Source: Saprospiraceae bacterium
GTDB lineage: Bacteria > Bacteroidota > Bacteroidia > Chitinophagales > Saprospiraceae
NCBI GenBank assembly: GCA_020629515.1
Contig: JAHDDE010000003.1
Span: 106,374-170,373, forward strand
Direction of reading: 5' to 3'
DNA: 64,000 nucleotides
Under the pieces are notes generated by a model. That model saw only the letters and a program-made list of their open reading frames with translations, was not told the origin of the DNA and did not search any database. Shown here in pieces: positions 37,164 to 46,324 of this stretch (within the stretch, counting starts at the first letter, position 1; every line of letters starts with the position of its first letter). The translations under genes were made by a program, and so were the position numbers.

Positions 37164-38897
37164 ATGAGATACCTTATCGTCTTTTTGATAGCTTCGTCAA
37201 CTACTATATCCAGCCTATGCAGTCAGGATGTGTTGTTTTATGCACAGACGGATGCTAAACAGATAGTGGCTGGCAATTACTTTGAGGTCACTTTTACTCT
37301 CGAAAATGCAAAAGGTCAATCTTTTGTGCCACCAGATTTCTCAGATTTTGAAATTCTCTCCGGACCAAGTAGGTCTTCACAGATGAGTATTGTAAATGGT
37401 AGAATGAGTCAAAAAATGAGTTTTAGTTATGGTCTCACAGTCATGAAACCTGGTAAAGTAAGTTTAGGGGCAGCCACAATCACCGTTAATGGTAAAAAGT
37501 ACTCTTCTGATCCGATAACTATAGATGTGCTTCAGGCAAAGAAGACTGTTGCTAACAGTAGTTCAAATAATAATAGCATAAATACTGGTGATTTCTTTGT
37601 TGAGGCTCAATTGAGTTATGACACCGCTTATATAGGCCAACAAGTCACGTTGAAGTATGTATTATATACCACCAAGGATATTAGATCATATAGTTTTGCC
37701 AAAGCTCCATCTTTTGATGGGTTCTTTGCTCAAGAAATACAAAACTATAGAGATCGTCCACAGCAAGTCGTAAGAGATGGCGTCCAATACGTAACCCGCA
37801 CTGTAAAAGTCATTGCACTATTCCCACAACAGAAAGGTGTTTTTACCATAGAGCCCGCGCAGATCAATTTGGGCATATCCACCAAGAACTCACGGACCAG
37901 TTTCTTTTTTAATTCTAATCTAAAGACAGTTAGAGTTGCCTCAGGTACGGCTGACATATTGATCACTGATTTGCCTACTGGAGCACCCTCCTCTTTTTCT
38001 GGGGCTATCGGAGACTTTTATCTCGGATCTGCCATAGACAAAAGAAAACTATCTATGGATGACGCTCTCACATTGACCTACCAAATTAAGGGTGACGGAG
38101 ACGGCAAATTGATACTTCCACCAGATCAACCATTAGGAGATCTTTTTGATATATACGAGCCCAACCTACTGCGAGAAGAAAGTGTCGTTCAAGGTGCTAA
38201 AATTGTGACCACCAAAACTTATGAATACTTAATGATCCCAAAAAAAGAAGGAAGGGTGAGTTTTAATCCTGAACTGAGCTTCTATGATCTTGAGCAAAAT
38301 AAATATACTACTATTAAAGGCGAGACATACACAGTAGTCATAACTCCATCTACAGGGAGACAGACAGTAGATCTGGCCACTCAAAAAGAAGAACTACCCG
38401 CAATATTTAGTACAACCAAACTTAAAGATCGAAACTCATTCTTTCTTTACTCCACTCCATACTGGTTGGCAAATGGAACATTAGCTTTGGGATTAATAGG
38501 AATGCTTGTTGTTAAAAAAATACAAGTTGATCGATCTAAAATTGACCCCACAGTATTGAAGCATTCAAAAGCTAAAAAAATGGCCATTGCTCAATTATCT
38601 CAAGCTAAAAAAGCTTGGGATCAAGGCGACACTAAAGAATTCTATATCCAGCTTCGCAAGGGATTAGTCGAATATCTCTCCAGCAAAACATATCAATCAT
38701 CAGCTCAAATGAGTAAAGCGGATATATCAGACTTACTACATAAGAATGGTTTAGAAGCTATAGAGTCAGAGATTTTAAATATTATGCAAAAAGGTGAAAT
38801 GGCTATATATGCGAATATGACTCCAGGAAATGAAAATGATCTTTACCAAACTGCGATTAATTTAATAGAAAAAGTAGAGACAACTTTAAAAAAGTAG
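37164..38897 (+). CDS. batD: BatD membrane protein
   Basis: A 577-residue Bat protein. The signal peptide (1-20) is followed by three beta-sandwich repeats (about 22-125, 138-265, 270-400). One TM lies near 430-450 and a cytoplasmic helical domain follows (KKMAIAQLSQAKKAWDQGDTKEFYIQLRKGL). The large periplasmic part is thought to act as a scaffold with BatA/B. The Asn/Ser-rich linker SSSNNNSINTG separates domains 1 and 2. It is preceded by the single-domain paralogue and ends 51 nt before asnS, whose promoter lies in the gap. Confidence 0.93.
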   Translation: MRYLIVFLIASSTTISSLCSQDVLFYAQTDAKQIVAGNYFEVTFTLENAKGQSFVPPDFSDFEILSGPSRSSQMSIVNGRMSQKMSFSYGLTVMKPGKVSLGAATITVNGKKYSSDPITIDVLQAKKTVANSSSNNNSINTGDFFVEAQLSYDTAYIGQQVTLKYVLYTTKDIRSYSFAKAPSFDGFFAQEIQNYRDRPQQVVRDGVQYVTRTVKVIALFPQQKGVFTIEPAQINLGISTKNSRTSFFFNSNLKTVRVASGTADILITDLPTGAPSSFSGAIGDFYLGSAIDKRKLSMDDALTLTYQIKGDGDGKLILPPDQPLGDLFDIYEPNLLREESVVQGAKIVTTKTYEYLMIPKKEGRVSFNPELSFYDLEQNKYTTIKGETYTVVITPSTGRQTVDLATQKEELPAIFSTTKLKDRNSFFLYSTPYWLANGTLALGLIGMLVVKKIQVDRSKIDPTVLKHSKAKKMAIAQLSQAKKAWDQGDTKEFYIQLRKGLVEYLSSKTYQSSAQMSKADISDLLHKNGLEAIESEILNIMQKGEMAIYANMTPGNENDLYQTAINLIEKVETTLKK

Positions 38898-38917
38898 TCC
38901 AAATTGAATGAGCGCAA

Positions 38918-38925
38918 TATCTTTG
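38918..38925 (+). promoter_or_regulatory. Probable asnS promoter -7 box (TATCTTTG)
   Basis: An exact TAnnTTTG match followed by CGTCC, 23 nt before the asnS start. Transcription would start near 38931. Confidence 0.65.
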
Positions 38926-38948
38926 CGTCCACATAATGTAAAATAGTA

Positions 38949-40382
38949 ATGAAGAGACAGAAAATTTTAGATGTGTTAACCAATGCTCCTATTGGAGAAG
39001 AGGTGTTGATATGTGGATGGGTACGTACATTTAGAAATAATCAGTTTGCGGCAGTTACCGATGGTAGTACTATCAAGACTTTGCAACTTGTTGTTGATAG
39101 GGAAAATACTGATGATGGTCTTCTCAAACGAATTACTACAGGCTCCGCCATCAGAGCTACAGGCATAATCACTGAATCACAAGGGAAAGGTCAAAAGGTT
39201 GAGATGCATGTAAGTGAAATTAAGGTGGTTGGAGACTCAGATCCAGAAAAATACCCCTTGCAACCTAAAAGACATAGTTTAGAATTTTTGAGAGACATCG
39301 CTCACTTGAGATTCCGGACAAATACTTTTGGGGCAATATTTAGAATTAGACATGCCTGTGCTTTTGCGATACATGAATTTTTTAACAATAGAGGTTTTGT
39401 TTATATCCATTCACCTATTATAACCGGTTCAGATGCAGAGGGTGCCGGAGAAATGTTTCAGGTTACCACTTTAGACCTTGCGGATCCCGCCAAGACTGAA
39501 AATGGAGATGTGAACTTTAAGGAGGATTTTTTTGGTAAAGCTACCAATCTTACCGTTTCGGGTCAGTTAGAAGCAGAATTAGGTGCACTTGCACTGAGTG
39601 ATGTATACACATTCGGCCCGACATTTAGAGCTGAAAATTCTAATACTTCGAGACATTTAGCAGAATTTTGGATGATAGAACCTGAGATTGCATTTGCCGA
39701 TATCCATGATGATATGGATTTGGCAGAAGACATGCTCAAATATATCATCAAGTATGTCATGGACAACTGTCAGGATGATCTTGAGTTTCTCGAACAACGT
39801 CTCATCAATGAGGAGAAAAATAAACCACAGAACGAACGTTCGCCAATGGCACTGCGCGAAAAATTACAATTCTGCCTTGATGAATCGTATGAGCGTTTGA
39901 CCTATACTGAGGCCATCGATATCTTGATGCGATCTAAACCAAATAAGAAGAAAAAATTTCAATTTGTCATTGAGGAGTGGGGTGCTGACCTACAGTCGGA
40001 ACATGAACGATATCTTGTCGAAAAGCACTTTAAAAAACCAGTCATACTTACTGGATATCCTAAAGATATCAAAGCATTCTATATGCGAATGAATGACGAC
40101 AACAAGACCGTTGCAGCCATGGATATATTGTTCCCAGGGATCGGCGAAATCGTTGGTGGATCACAGCGAGAAGAACGTTTAGATGTACTACTCTCAAGAA
40201 TGAAGGATTTTGATATCCCAGAACATGAAATGGAATGGTTCTTAGATACCAGAAGGTTTGGAACTTGTCCTCATGCAGGATTTGGGTTAGGCTTTGAACG
40301 AATGATTATGTTCGTTACTGGTATGACTAATATCCGAGATGTGATTCCATTCCCAAGGTTTCCAGGAAGTGCGGAGTTTTAG
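38949..40382 (+). CDS. asnS: Asparagine--tRNA ligase
   Basis: Class II synthetase charging tRNA-Asn. The N-terminal OB-fold (about residues 15-105, [15 protein letters not shown]) binds the anticodon. The catalytic domain shows [17 protein letters not shown], the Asn-type insertion, motif 2 [22 protein letters not shown] and motif 3 [16 protein letters not shown]. The length (477 aa) is near the usual 466. The presence of AsnS implies direct charging of asparagine rather than only the amidotransferase route. It has its own promoter box and is not part of the Bat operon. Confidence 0.97.
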   Translation: MKRQKILDVLTNAPIGEEVLICGWVRTFRNNQFAAVTDGSTIKTLQLVVDRENTDDGLLKRITTGSAIRATGIITESQGKGQKVEMHVSEIKVVGDSDPEKYPLQPKRHSLEFLRDIAHLRFRTNTFGAIFRIRHACAFAIHEFFNNRGFVYIHSPIITGSDAEGAGEMFQVTTLDLADPAKTENGDVNFKEDFFGKATNLTVSGQLEAELGALALSDVYTFGPTFRAENSNTSRHLAEFWMIEPEIAFADIHDDMDLAEDMLKYIIKYVMDNCQDDLEFLEQRLINEEKNKPQNERSPMALREKLQFCLDESYERLTYTEAIDILMRSKPNKKKKFQFVIEEWGADLQSEHERYLVEKHFKKPVILTGYPKDIKAFYMRMNDDNKTVAAMDILFPGIGEIVGGSQREERLDVLLSRMKDFDIPEHEMEWFLDTRRFGTCPHAGFGLGFERMIMFVTGMTNIRDVIPFPRFPGSAEF

Positions 40383-40500
40383 ACGAACCTTATGGATGCT
40401 TGCCAAATCTTTACATCCGATATCGTATAGTCGTTCATGATTTAATTTCGCGTTGGATTAATACAACATTTAGAATTAATCAAGACAAAAAAGCGCAGTT

Positions 40501-40521
40501 ATGACCTAGTGATTGGGTCAT
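40501..40521 (+). terminator. Weak hairpin downstream of asnS
   Basis: ATGACC (40501-40506) can pair with GGTCAT (40516-40521), followed by TTTCTG. The stem is only 6 bp and the T-run is poor. It lies 118 nt after asnS and close to the convergent DUF3127 gene, so it is a doubtful terminator. Confidence 0.3.
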
Positions 40522-40542
40522 TTCTGACCAATTTTTGCTTAT

Positions 40543-40917
40543 TTAAAATGGCAGATCGTCAAATTCTTCTGACTGAGGCGTTTTCACTTCATCATCTGGA
40601 GATGGCCATGATGTCTCTGGTGGAGGACCAGATACTCCTGCAGTCGGAGTCGGCTCTTCGCGAGTTATTTTCCAGGCTTTTACATTAGTGAACCATTTAC
40701 CATTATATTCTCTACTTTCTATATCAATATGTGCGGTCACTTCCTCACCTTGTTTGATCCCAAAGGCATCAATATTTGGTCCCCAAACATCAAAGCAAAC
40801 ACTCTTTGGATAAGTACCTGGCAGCTCCAATACGAATGAACCTTTTCTCCAGGTTCCGTTTCTTCCTTCACCAGTTTGTTCTGGCAGTACATGAGTTATT
40901 CTTCCTTTGATTTCCAT
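40543..40917 (-). CDS. DUF3127 OB-fold protein with SSB-like C-terminal tip
   Basis: A 124-residue soluble protein starting at ATG 40917 (MEIKGRITHVLPEQTGEG); an in-frame TTG 21 nt upstream is less likely. The DUF3127 core runs to about residue 88 with FVLELPGTYPKSVCFDVWG and FTNVKAWKI. The linker is Pro/Thr/Ser-rich, and the last residues are EEFDDLPF, very like the DDDIPF tip that SSB proteins use to recruit repair enzymes. The overall plan (OB-like fold, disordered linker, acidic tip ending Phe) copies SSB. It may bind single-stranded nucleic acid. It stands alone, convergent to asnS. Confidence 0.88.
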   Translation of the reverse strand: MEIKGRITHVLPEQTGEGRNGTWRKGSFVLELPGTYPKSVCFDVWGPNIDAFGIKQGEEVTAHIDIESREYNGKWFTNVKAWKITREEPTPTAGVSGPPPETSWPSPDDEVKTPQSEEFDDLPF

Positions 40918-41142
40918 GCTTTGATATTTGAAATGCAATAATATGATTTTATTCTATACGTCAAAAAACTTTAATCCCTTGGATGTCAATTATCTTTTAA
41001 ATGTTATCATTCTAAACCATTATGACCGCCAAATGACCAATAAAAAGAATGGAATTCGATTCTTTTAGAAAGCATATCAGATTTATAGAATAATACTTTA
41101 TTTAGCGGTCCATTTGAATAAAACATTAGAAATACAATCATC

Positions 41143-42417
41143 ATGAAAAAGGAAACTATTTCTATACACGGTGGATATGAAACAGAAGGTACAACCAAGT
41201 CTGTTGCAGTACCCATCTATCAAACTGTCGCATATGAGTTTGATAATGCACAACATGGAGCAGATTTATTTAACCTAGCTGTTCCTGGCAATATTTACTC
41301 AAGAATTATGAATCCAACCGTAGATGTCCTTGAAAAGAGAGTCGCAGCTCTTGAAGGCGGCATTGCTGCGCTTGGTGTTAGTGCCGGAAGTGCGGCCATC
41401 AATTACTCAATTCTCAATATTGCAGAGAAAGGAGATAACATCGTATCAGTTCCATTACTTTATGGAGGTACGTATACCTTGTTCAAACACATGTTACCAA
41501 AACAAGGTATTGATGTTCGTTTTGCCGAGTCAGACGATGCACGAGCCATCAATCGATTGATCAACAAAAAAACAAAAGCTGTTTATTGTGAATCTATTGG
41601 AAATCCAGCTGGCAACATTCCTGACTTAGAAAAGATAGCCAAAGTTGCCCATAAGAAAGGGGTTCCACTTATTGTGGATAATACAGTTGGCTCTCCGGCC
41701 ATCATTAATCCAATAGCACATGGAGCGGATATTGTGGTACACTCACTAACCAAGTATATTGGTGGCCATGGTACTACACTGGGTGGGATTATTGTGGACT
41801 CAGGCAAATTTCCTTGGGCTGAACATGCTGATAAATTTCCTATGCTCAACACACCGGAACCTTCTTACCATGGTGTAGTATATACCGAGGCATTTGGAGA
41901 GGCAGCCTATATCGGAAGAGCTAGGACTGTTCCGTTAAGAAATACTGGTTCAGCGCTATCAGCAATGGCAGCATGGCAGATATTACAAGGATTAGAAACC
42001 TTACCACTTAGGATGGAGCGTCATTGTGATAATGCTATGGCAATATCTAAATACCTCAATGAGCATGCAGACGTAGAGTGGGTAAGTTATGGAGGCCTAA
42101 AAGATAGCCCATACTATAAGATGGCTAAGAAATATGCCAATGGCAAGCCAGCTTCATTACTAACCTTTGGCATCAAAGGTGGATATGACAATGCTGTGAA
42201 ATTTTATGATGCTTTGAAGATCTTCAAGAGATTAGTTAATATCGGAGATGCTAAGTCATTAGCCTGTCATCCAGCTTCAACAACTCATAGACAACTTACA
42301 GCAGAAGAGTTAACGTCTGCTGGGGTAAGTCAAGATATGATTAGACTATGTGTAGGAATAGAGCATATTGATGATCTCAAGGCAGATTTGGACCAAGCCT
42401 TTGCCGCAGCTAAATAA
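41143..42417 (+). CDS. metY: O-acetylhomoserine sulfhydrylase (MetY-type, PLP-dependent)
   Basis: Cys/Met-metabolism PLP enzyme making homocysteine from O-acetylhomoserine and sulfide. The N-terminus TISIHGGYETEGTTKSVAVPIYQT and YSRIMNPTVDVLEKRVAALEGG are typical of MetY. The PLP Lys lies in HSLTKYIGGHGTTLGGIIVDSG, with IVDNT upstream. Length 424 aa also points to MetY rather than MetB (about 380). It is cytoplasmic and monocistronic, ended by a strong hairpin. Other family members (MetZ) cannot be fully excluded. Confidence 0.92.
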   Translation: MKKETISIHGGYETEGTTKSVAVPIYQTVAYEFDNAQHGADLFNLAVPGNIYSRIMNPTVDVLEKRVAALEGGIAALGVSAGSAAINYSILNIAEKGDNIVSVPLLYGGTYTLFKHMLPKQGIDVRFAESDDARAINRLINKKTKAVYCESIGNPAGNIPDLEKIAKVAHKKGVPLIVDNTVGSPAIINPIAHGADIVVHSLTKYIGGHGTTLGGIIVDSGKFPWAEHADKFPMLNTPEPSYHGVVYTEAFGEAAYIGRARTVPLRNTGSALSAMAAWQILQGLETLPLRMERHCDNAMAISKYLNEHADVEWVSYGGLKDSPYYKMAKKYANGKPASLLTFGIKGGYDNAVKFYDALKIFKRLVNIGDAKSLACHPASTTHRQLTAEELTSAGVSQDMIRLCVGIEHIDDLKADLDQAFAAAK

Positions 42418-42483
42418 TAAATAGGCCTATCGATCAAATCGACTCTGAGCCTATGAAATGATTAAAATCGTATGAAAAACCAG

Positions 42484-42514
42484 AGAACTCAAGGTGACAA
42501 CCTTGGGTTCTTTA
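42484..42514 (+). terminator. Intrinsic terminator after metY
   Basis: AGAACTCAAGG (42484-42494) pairs with CCTTGGGTTCT (42501-42511) over 11 bp with one G-U pair and loop TGACAA, followed by T-rich sequence. It lies 67 nt after the metY stop. Confidence 0.8.
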
Positions 42515-42599
42515 ATTTCATGTCATAGCAAAGACAATACAGCTCGTATTTCAAACTTTATCTTCACGATGGCCGTTAGAATAGTTCAAGCAATAAATT

Positions 42600-43313
42600 A
42601 TGAAATTAATTCTTCTGGCATGTCTGCCAGTTGTACTCTTTGGGCAACCCGACGCCCAGTCTATAATAGACAAATCGATCAAAGTACATGGCGGAAAAAG
42701 ATACCTTAAAAAGAGCTTTCAATTTGAATTTAGAGATAAGAGCTATAGTTATGAAAACGATGGTAATAACTATTTATACACCAGAGCTTTTACAAAGGAT
42801 GACCAACATATAGAGGATAAACTTAGTAACAGTAGTTTTGAAAGAACTATTAATAATCAACCTACAAGACTTAGTACAAAACAATCAACTTCTTATAGCA
42901 ATTCTGTCAACTCAGTGATCTACTTTGCTATGCTTCCACATTTTCTTAATGACCCCGCCGTCAATAAAAAGTATTTAGGAAAAACAAGAATCAAGGATCA
43001 ACAATATCACAAAATACAAGTAAGCTTTGATCAAGATGGTGGAGGAACAGATCATGACGATATATATATTTATTGGATCAACAGCATGAGTTATCATCTC
43101 GACTATTTGGCATATTCTTTTCATGTGAATGGCGGAGGAGTAAGGTTCAGATCAGCATATAATCGTCGAATCATTGATGGAATTACTTTTCAGGATTATA
43201 TTAATTATAAGGGTGATAAAAACATACCTCCAGAGCAAATGGATGAGCTTTTCTCTCAACAAAAATTGAAAGAACTATCTCGAATAGAACTTAAGAACAT
43301 TAGATCTTTTTAG
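42600..43313 (+). CDS. Exported DUF6503-like protein
   Basis: A 237-residue exported protein: signal peptide residues 1-15 (ending FGQ), then an N-terminal helix with IIDKSIKVHGG, a pattern common to exported Bacteroidota proteins of the DUF6503/LolA-like sort, and a beta-rich body with many Tyr, Asn and Asp residues. Such folds may bind lipids or lipoproteins, but there is no direct evidence here. It lies 22 nt upstream of an exported amidohydrolase, and the two may be co-transcribed. Confidence 0.72.
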   Translation: MKLILLACLPVVLFGQPDAQSIIDKSIKVHGGKRYLKKSFQFEFRDKSYSYENDGNNYLYTRAFTKDDQHIEDKLSNSSFERTINNQPTRLSTKQSTSYSNSVNSVIYFAMLPHFLNDPAVNKKYLGKTRIKDQQYHKIQVSFDQDGGGTDHDDIYIYWINSMSYHLDYLAYSFHVNGGGVRFRSAYNRRIIDGITFQDYINYKGDKNIPPEQMDELFSQQKLKELSRIELKNIRSF

Positions 43314-43335
43314 ATTTATAGCTCAATAAACATCT

Positions 43336-44439
43336 ATGAAGCTTAGACTGACTTTAGTCATTGTTATGATAGCCATGAGTCTATCTGCTCAAAGGAGAGA
43401 GCCCCTTGATATATCAATCGATTGGGAATCGTATGACCCTCCATCCACATTAGTAGTTCCAGAAAATCCTAAGGATCATGCTAAATTTCCATTTGTTGAT
43501 GTGCACAGCCATCATTGGCGCATGGCGACTATGGATCTGGACAAGTTGATCCGAGAGATGGATAGTCTTAATATGATGGTCAATGTCAACTTAAGCGGTC
43601 GAGGTGGGCGACAACTCAAAGATATCACAGACAACATTAAAAAACATGGTTACGAAGATCGTCTTGTGGTCTTCACTAATATTAATATCCGCTCCATATT
43701 GGAACCCGATTGGACTGAGAACACCGTAAAACAAATTGAGTACGATGTAGCCAATGGAGCAAGAGGATTGAAAATATACAAGAGCCAAGGTATGACCAAT
43801 ACGGATAGCTTAGGCAATAGGGTTAAAATCAATGACCCGAGGATAGATCCTGTATGGGCCAAGTGCGGCGAATTGGGTATACCCGTCTTAATTCACTCTG
43901 CAGATCCAAAACCATTTTGGGCTCCTCATGATAGTCTTAATGAGCGTTGGTTAGAGCTTAAGTTAAGACCTGGCAGAAAGCGATCCGCAGATAATCCTGC
44001 TCCGTGGGAAACCATCATAGCTGAGCAACATGATATATTTAGAAAACACCCTAACACTACCTTTATCAATGCGCATATGGGATGGTTTCCTAATGACTTA
44101 GCACATCTCGGAACCCTACTTGATGAAATTCCAAATATGTATGTTGAGATAGGAGCTGTAATAGCTGAGCTAGGCAGACAGCCTCGAATGGCAAATTGGT
44201 TTTTTGAAAAATATCAAGATCGAGTACTTTTCGGAAAAGACTCCTATAAACCTAAAGAATATGCTACCTATTTTAGAGTCTTAGAGACTGCCGACGAGCA
44301 CTTTCCTTATTACAAGCGTTATCATGCTTATTGGCGGATGTATGGATTAGATCTACCAGATCACATTTTAGAAAAACTGTATTATAAGAATGCTCTCAAA
44401 ATAATCCCAGGCTTAGATCCAGCACTTTGGAATGAATAA
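43336..44439 (+). CDS. Exported amidohydrolase-2 family metal hydrolase
   Basis: TIM-barrel hydrolase of the amidohydrolase-2 (ACMSD/uronate-like) type. A signal peptide (residues 1-18, ending SAQ) puts it in the periplasm, unusual for the family. Metal-site motifs are DVHSHHW near residue 54, an invariant-looking K in GLKIYKS, HSADP near 190, NAHMGW near 245 and FGKDSY near 299. Length (367 aa) is normal. Some subgroups act on decarboxylation or lactone opening; the substrate cannot be told. The 3' end overlaps the glycosyltransferase gene by 8 nt. Confidence 0.88.
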   Translation: MKLRLTLVIVMIAMSLSAQRREPLDISIDWESYDPPSTLVVPENPKDHAKFPFVDVHSHHWRMATMDLDKLIREMDSLNMMVNVNLSGRGGRQLKDITDNIKKHGYEDRLVVFTNINIRSILEPDWTENTVKQIEYDVANGARGLKIYKSQGMTNTDSLGNRVKINDPRIDPVWAKCGELGIPVLIHSADPKPFWAPHDSLNERWLELKLRPGRKRSADNPAPWETIIAEQHDIFRKHPNTTFINAHMGWFPNDLAHLGTLLDEIPNMYVEIGAVIAELGRQPRMANWFFEKYQDRVLFGKDSYKPKEYATYFRVLETADEHFPYYKRYHAYWRMYGLDLPDHILEKLYYKNALKIIPGLDPALWNE

Positions 44440-45445
44440 CAGCGCCAGTTTGGTAAGTATTTTAATGCCAGTAAAAAATGCTGAAGCTTTCTTAGCTGAG
44501 TGTTTGGATTCTATCATAGGTCAGTCCTTTAAAAACTGGGAACTCATAGCTATTGATGACCATTCTGATGATCAGAGTTGGGCTATATTGAGTGAATATT
44601 TCTCTAAGGATATCCGTATTAAAGTATATCGAAATGAAGAGACTGGAATTATAGCCGCATTACGCCAAGCCTATCAGCTTTCTAGTGGAACATTGATTAC
44701 TCGTATGGATGCCGATGATATTATGGCAACTGAAAAACTAAGAATCCTTAGAAATCACTTAGTGGTTCATGGACAGGGTCATGTGTCTATTGGAGGCGTG
44801 CAATATTTTAGCGGAGATATGCTCGGAGAAGGCTATAAACGCTATGAACAATGGCTTAATGAACTATCAGCCACAGGACGAAATTTTGATCACTTGTATA
44901 AAGAGTGTGTCATACCCTCTCCATGCTGGATGCTCTGGCGAGATGATCTGGAACAAGTAGGAGCATTTGATAGTGATGTCTATCCAGAGGACTATGATCT
45001 GGCTTTTAGAATGTATCAATCAGGTCTAAGCGTTATCCCTTGTAGAAATATTATCCATCATTGGCGCGACCACCCTAATCGCAGCTCACGAACTGATGAA
45101 AACTATTCAGACAACCGCTTTCTCCCTTTAAAATGTCGTCATTTTATAGATTATGACTTTGATAGTTCTAGGCCAACAGTAATATGGGGTGCCGGTAAAA
45201 AGGGCAAATCTATTGCAAAGCTCTTGAATGAAGAAATAGAAGATTTACACTGGATAACTAATAATGAAAATAAAATCAATAAACAGATCTACGACATCTC
45301 ATTGCGATCCTCTACAGAATTGACACAATTTGAGTTACCTCAAATCATCGTTGCTGTATCTAATCCAGATGAACAATATCAAATTGAGGCTAACCTTATT
45401 TCTAAAGGATTTTTTACTATGATAGACTATTTTCTATTTTGTTGA
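44432..45445 (+). CDS. Family 2 glycosyltransferase with C-terminal Rossmann-like domain
   Basis: Residues 1-230 are a GT-A glycosyltransferase: SILMPVKNAEAFLAECLDSIIGQSFKNWE, IAIDDHSDD, and the metal motif RMDADD, with a later YPEDYDLAFRM that serves as the acceptor-side ED motif. The last 90 residues start with VIWGAGKKGKSIAKLL, a glycine-rich nucleotide-binding loop, which is unusual for a GT2. The sugar and acceptor are unknown. It starts inside the amidohydrolase gene, and its last 29 nt overlap the convergent pseudouridine synthase gene. Confidence 0.88.
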   Translation: MNNSASLVSILMPVKNAEAFLAECLDSIIGQSFKNWELIAIDDHSDDQSWAILSEYFSKDIRIKVYRNEETGIIAALRQAYQLSSGTLITRMDADDIMATEKLRILRNHLVVHGQGHVSIGGVQYFSGDMLGEGYKRYEQWLNELSATGRNFDHLYKECVIPSPCWMLWRDDLEQVGAFDSDVYPEDYDLAFRMYQSGLSVIPCRNIIHHWRDHPNRSSRTDENYSDNRFLPLKCRHFIDYDFDSSRPTVIWGAGKKGKSIAKLLNEEIEDLHWITNNENKINKQIYDISLRSSTELTQFELPQIIVAVSNPDEQYQIEANLISKGFFTMIDYFLFC

Positions 45446-46130
45446 TACCTTCTCTTAATTGTAGTTCTGTCAGCATTCTATGGAACTCAGAAAATATTGG
45501 AGCTTGGATATGAATAGCTCTACCATCTACATTCAAAGAAATATCAATCGCATGTAACATCATGGTCGTCATATTCCATCTCTCTTTGAAGAGTTTATTT
45601 TGTTTATTACAACCATGTGGTCTATCCCCTATTATGGGATGTCTCATGTGAGCAAGATGCTTACGTATCTGATGGAACCTTCCTGTTTTTGGATAACACT
45701 CGATTAAAGAATATCGGGAAGTATTATGCTGTCCGTAGGGCACGGCTATCTCTGATCGATGCAACAATCTAAATGTGGTAATGGCTTCTTGCAACTTGCC
45801 TCTATCATTAGTTAATGGATAGTCTAAGGTGAATTGCTCTGGAAAATAACCTCTCACTATAGCTATGTATCTCTTGGACACTTGACTTAAATCGAATTGT
45901 TCTTTGACCTCTCTTACGATCTCTTTGTTCAAACCAAATAATAACACACCAGCTGTCTTTCTATCTAATCTATGAATAGGAAAAACATATTGGTCCAACT
46001 GATCTCGCAATACTTTCAAGGCATTGACGTCTGCATCTCGTGCAATAGAAGAAGCATGAACTAATAGTCCATGAGGTTTATTGATGGCAACCATTTGATC
46101 AGATCGATATAAAATATCAAGTGCCTTCAT
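45417..46130 (-). CDS. RluA-family pseudouridine synthase (TruC-like)
   Basis: RNA-modifying enzyme converting uridine to pseudouridine. The catalytic Asp lies in PIHRLDRKTAGVLLFG (about residue 54), followed by KRYIAIVRGYF and the GRFHQIRKHLAHMRHPIIGD motif. At 237 aa without an S4 domain it is closest to TruC, which modifies tRNA position 65, but other RluA members act on rRNA, so no gene name is given. It is monocistronic and shares 29 nt of its 3' end with the glycosyltransferase gene on the other strand. Confidence 0.92.
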   Translation of the reverse strand: MKALDILYRSDQMVAINKPHGLLVHASSIARDADVNALKVLRDQLDQYVFPIHRLDRKTAGVLLFGLNKEIVREVKEQFDLSQVSKRYIAIVRGYFPEQFTLDYPLTNDRGKLQEAITTFRLLHRSEIAVPYGQHNTSRYSLIECYPKTGRFHQIRKHLAHMRHPIIGDRPHGCNKQNKLFKERWNMTTMMLHAIDISLNVDGRAIHIQAPIFSEFHRMLTELQLREGINKIENSLS

Positions 46131-46150
46131 ATTTAGATTGAAAATATAAT

Positions 46151-46199
46151 TGTCATTTTGTCAGTATTTTTTAAAATTAAAATGTCATTTTGTCAGTAT
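46151..46199. repeat. Two perfect 17-bp direct repeats upstream of hsp20
   Basis: TGTCATTTTGTCAGTAT occurs at 46151-46167 and again at 46183-46199, a spacing of 32 bp, about three helical turns. Each copy itself contains two TGTCA half-sites 8 bp apart. The copies lie about 60-100 bp upstream of the -24/-12-like element, the usual place for enhancer sites of a sigma-54 activator. Confidence 0.75.
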
Positions 46200-46224
46200 G
46201 TAATTTAAAAGTGCTGCCATTTTC

Positions 46225-46238
46225 GACCAAAAATGGTC
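46225..46238. promoter_or_regulatory. Inverted repeat GACCA-AAAA-TGGTC
   Basis: A perfect 5-bp inverted repeat, extendable by outer TTT/AAA pairs around one mismatch, between the 17-bp repeats and the -24/-12-like element. It could be an operator; it is short enough for chance. Confidence 0.35.
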
Positions 46239-46249
46239 AAAAACTGGAA

Positions 46250-46265
46250 TGGCACATGCATTGAT
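46250..46265 (+). promoter_or_regulatory. Candidate sigma-54-type -24/-12 promoter of the hsp20 pair
   Basis: TGGCAC (46250-46255), five bases, then TTGAT (46261-46265). The -24 half is perfect; the -12 half has GA instead of the nearly invariant GC. The expected start of transcription near 46277 leaves a leader of about 48 nt. No TAnnTTTG box is seen in the leader. Confidence 0.5.
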
Positions 46266-46324
46266 CTACGTCTGATGTCAAATTTTCGAATAAAAATTGA
46301 TTAAAAACATATAAAACAAATATT

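Noticed and set aside
42494..42709. 71-codon frame across the metY terminator into the DUF6503-like gene
   Set aside because: Starts in the terminator stem, has no domain and overlaps a better supported signal-peptide gene.
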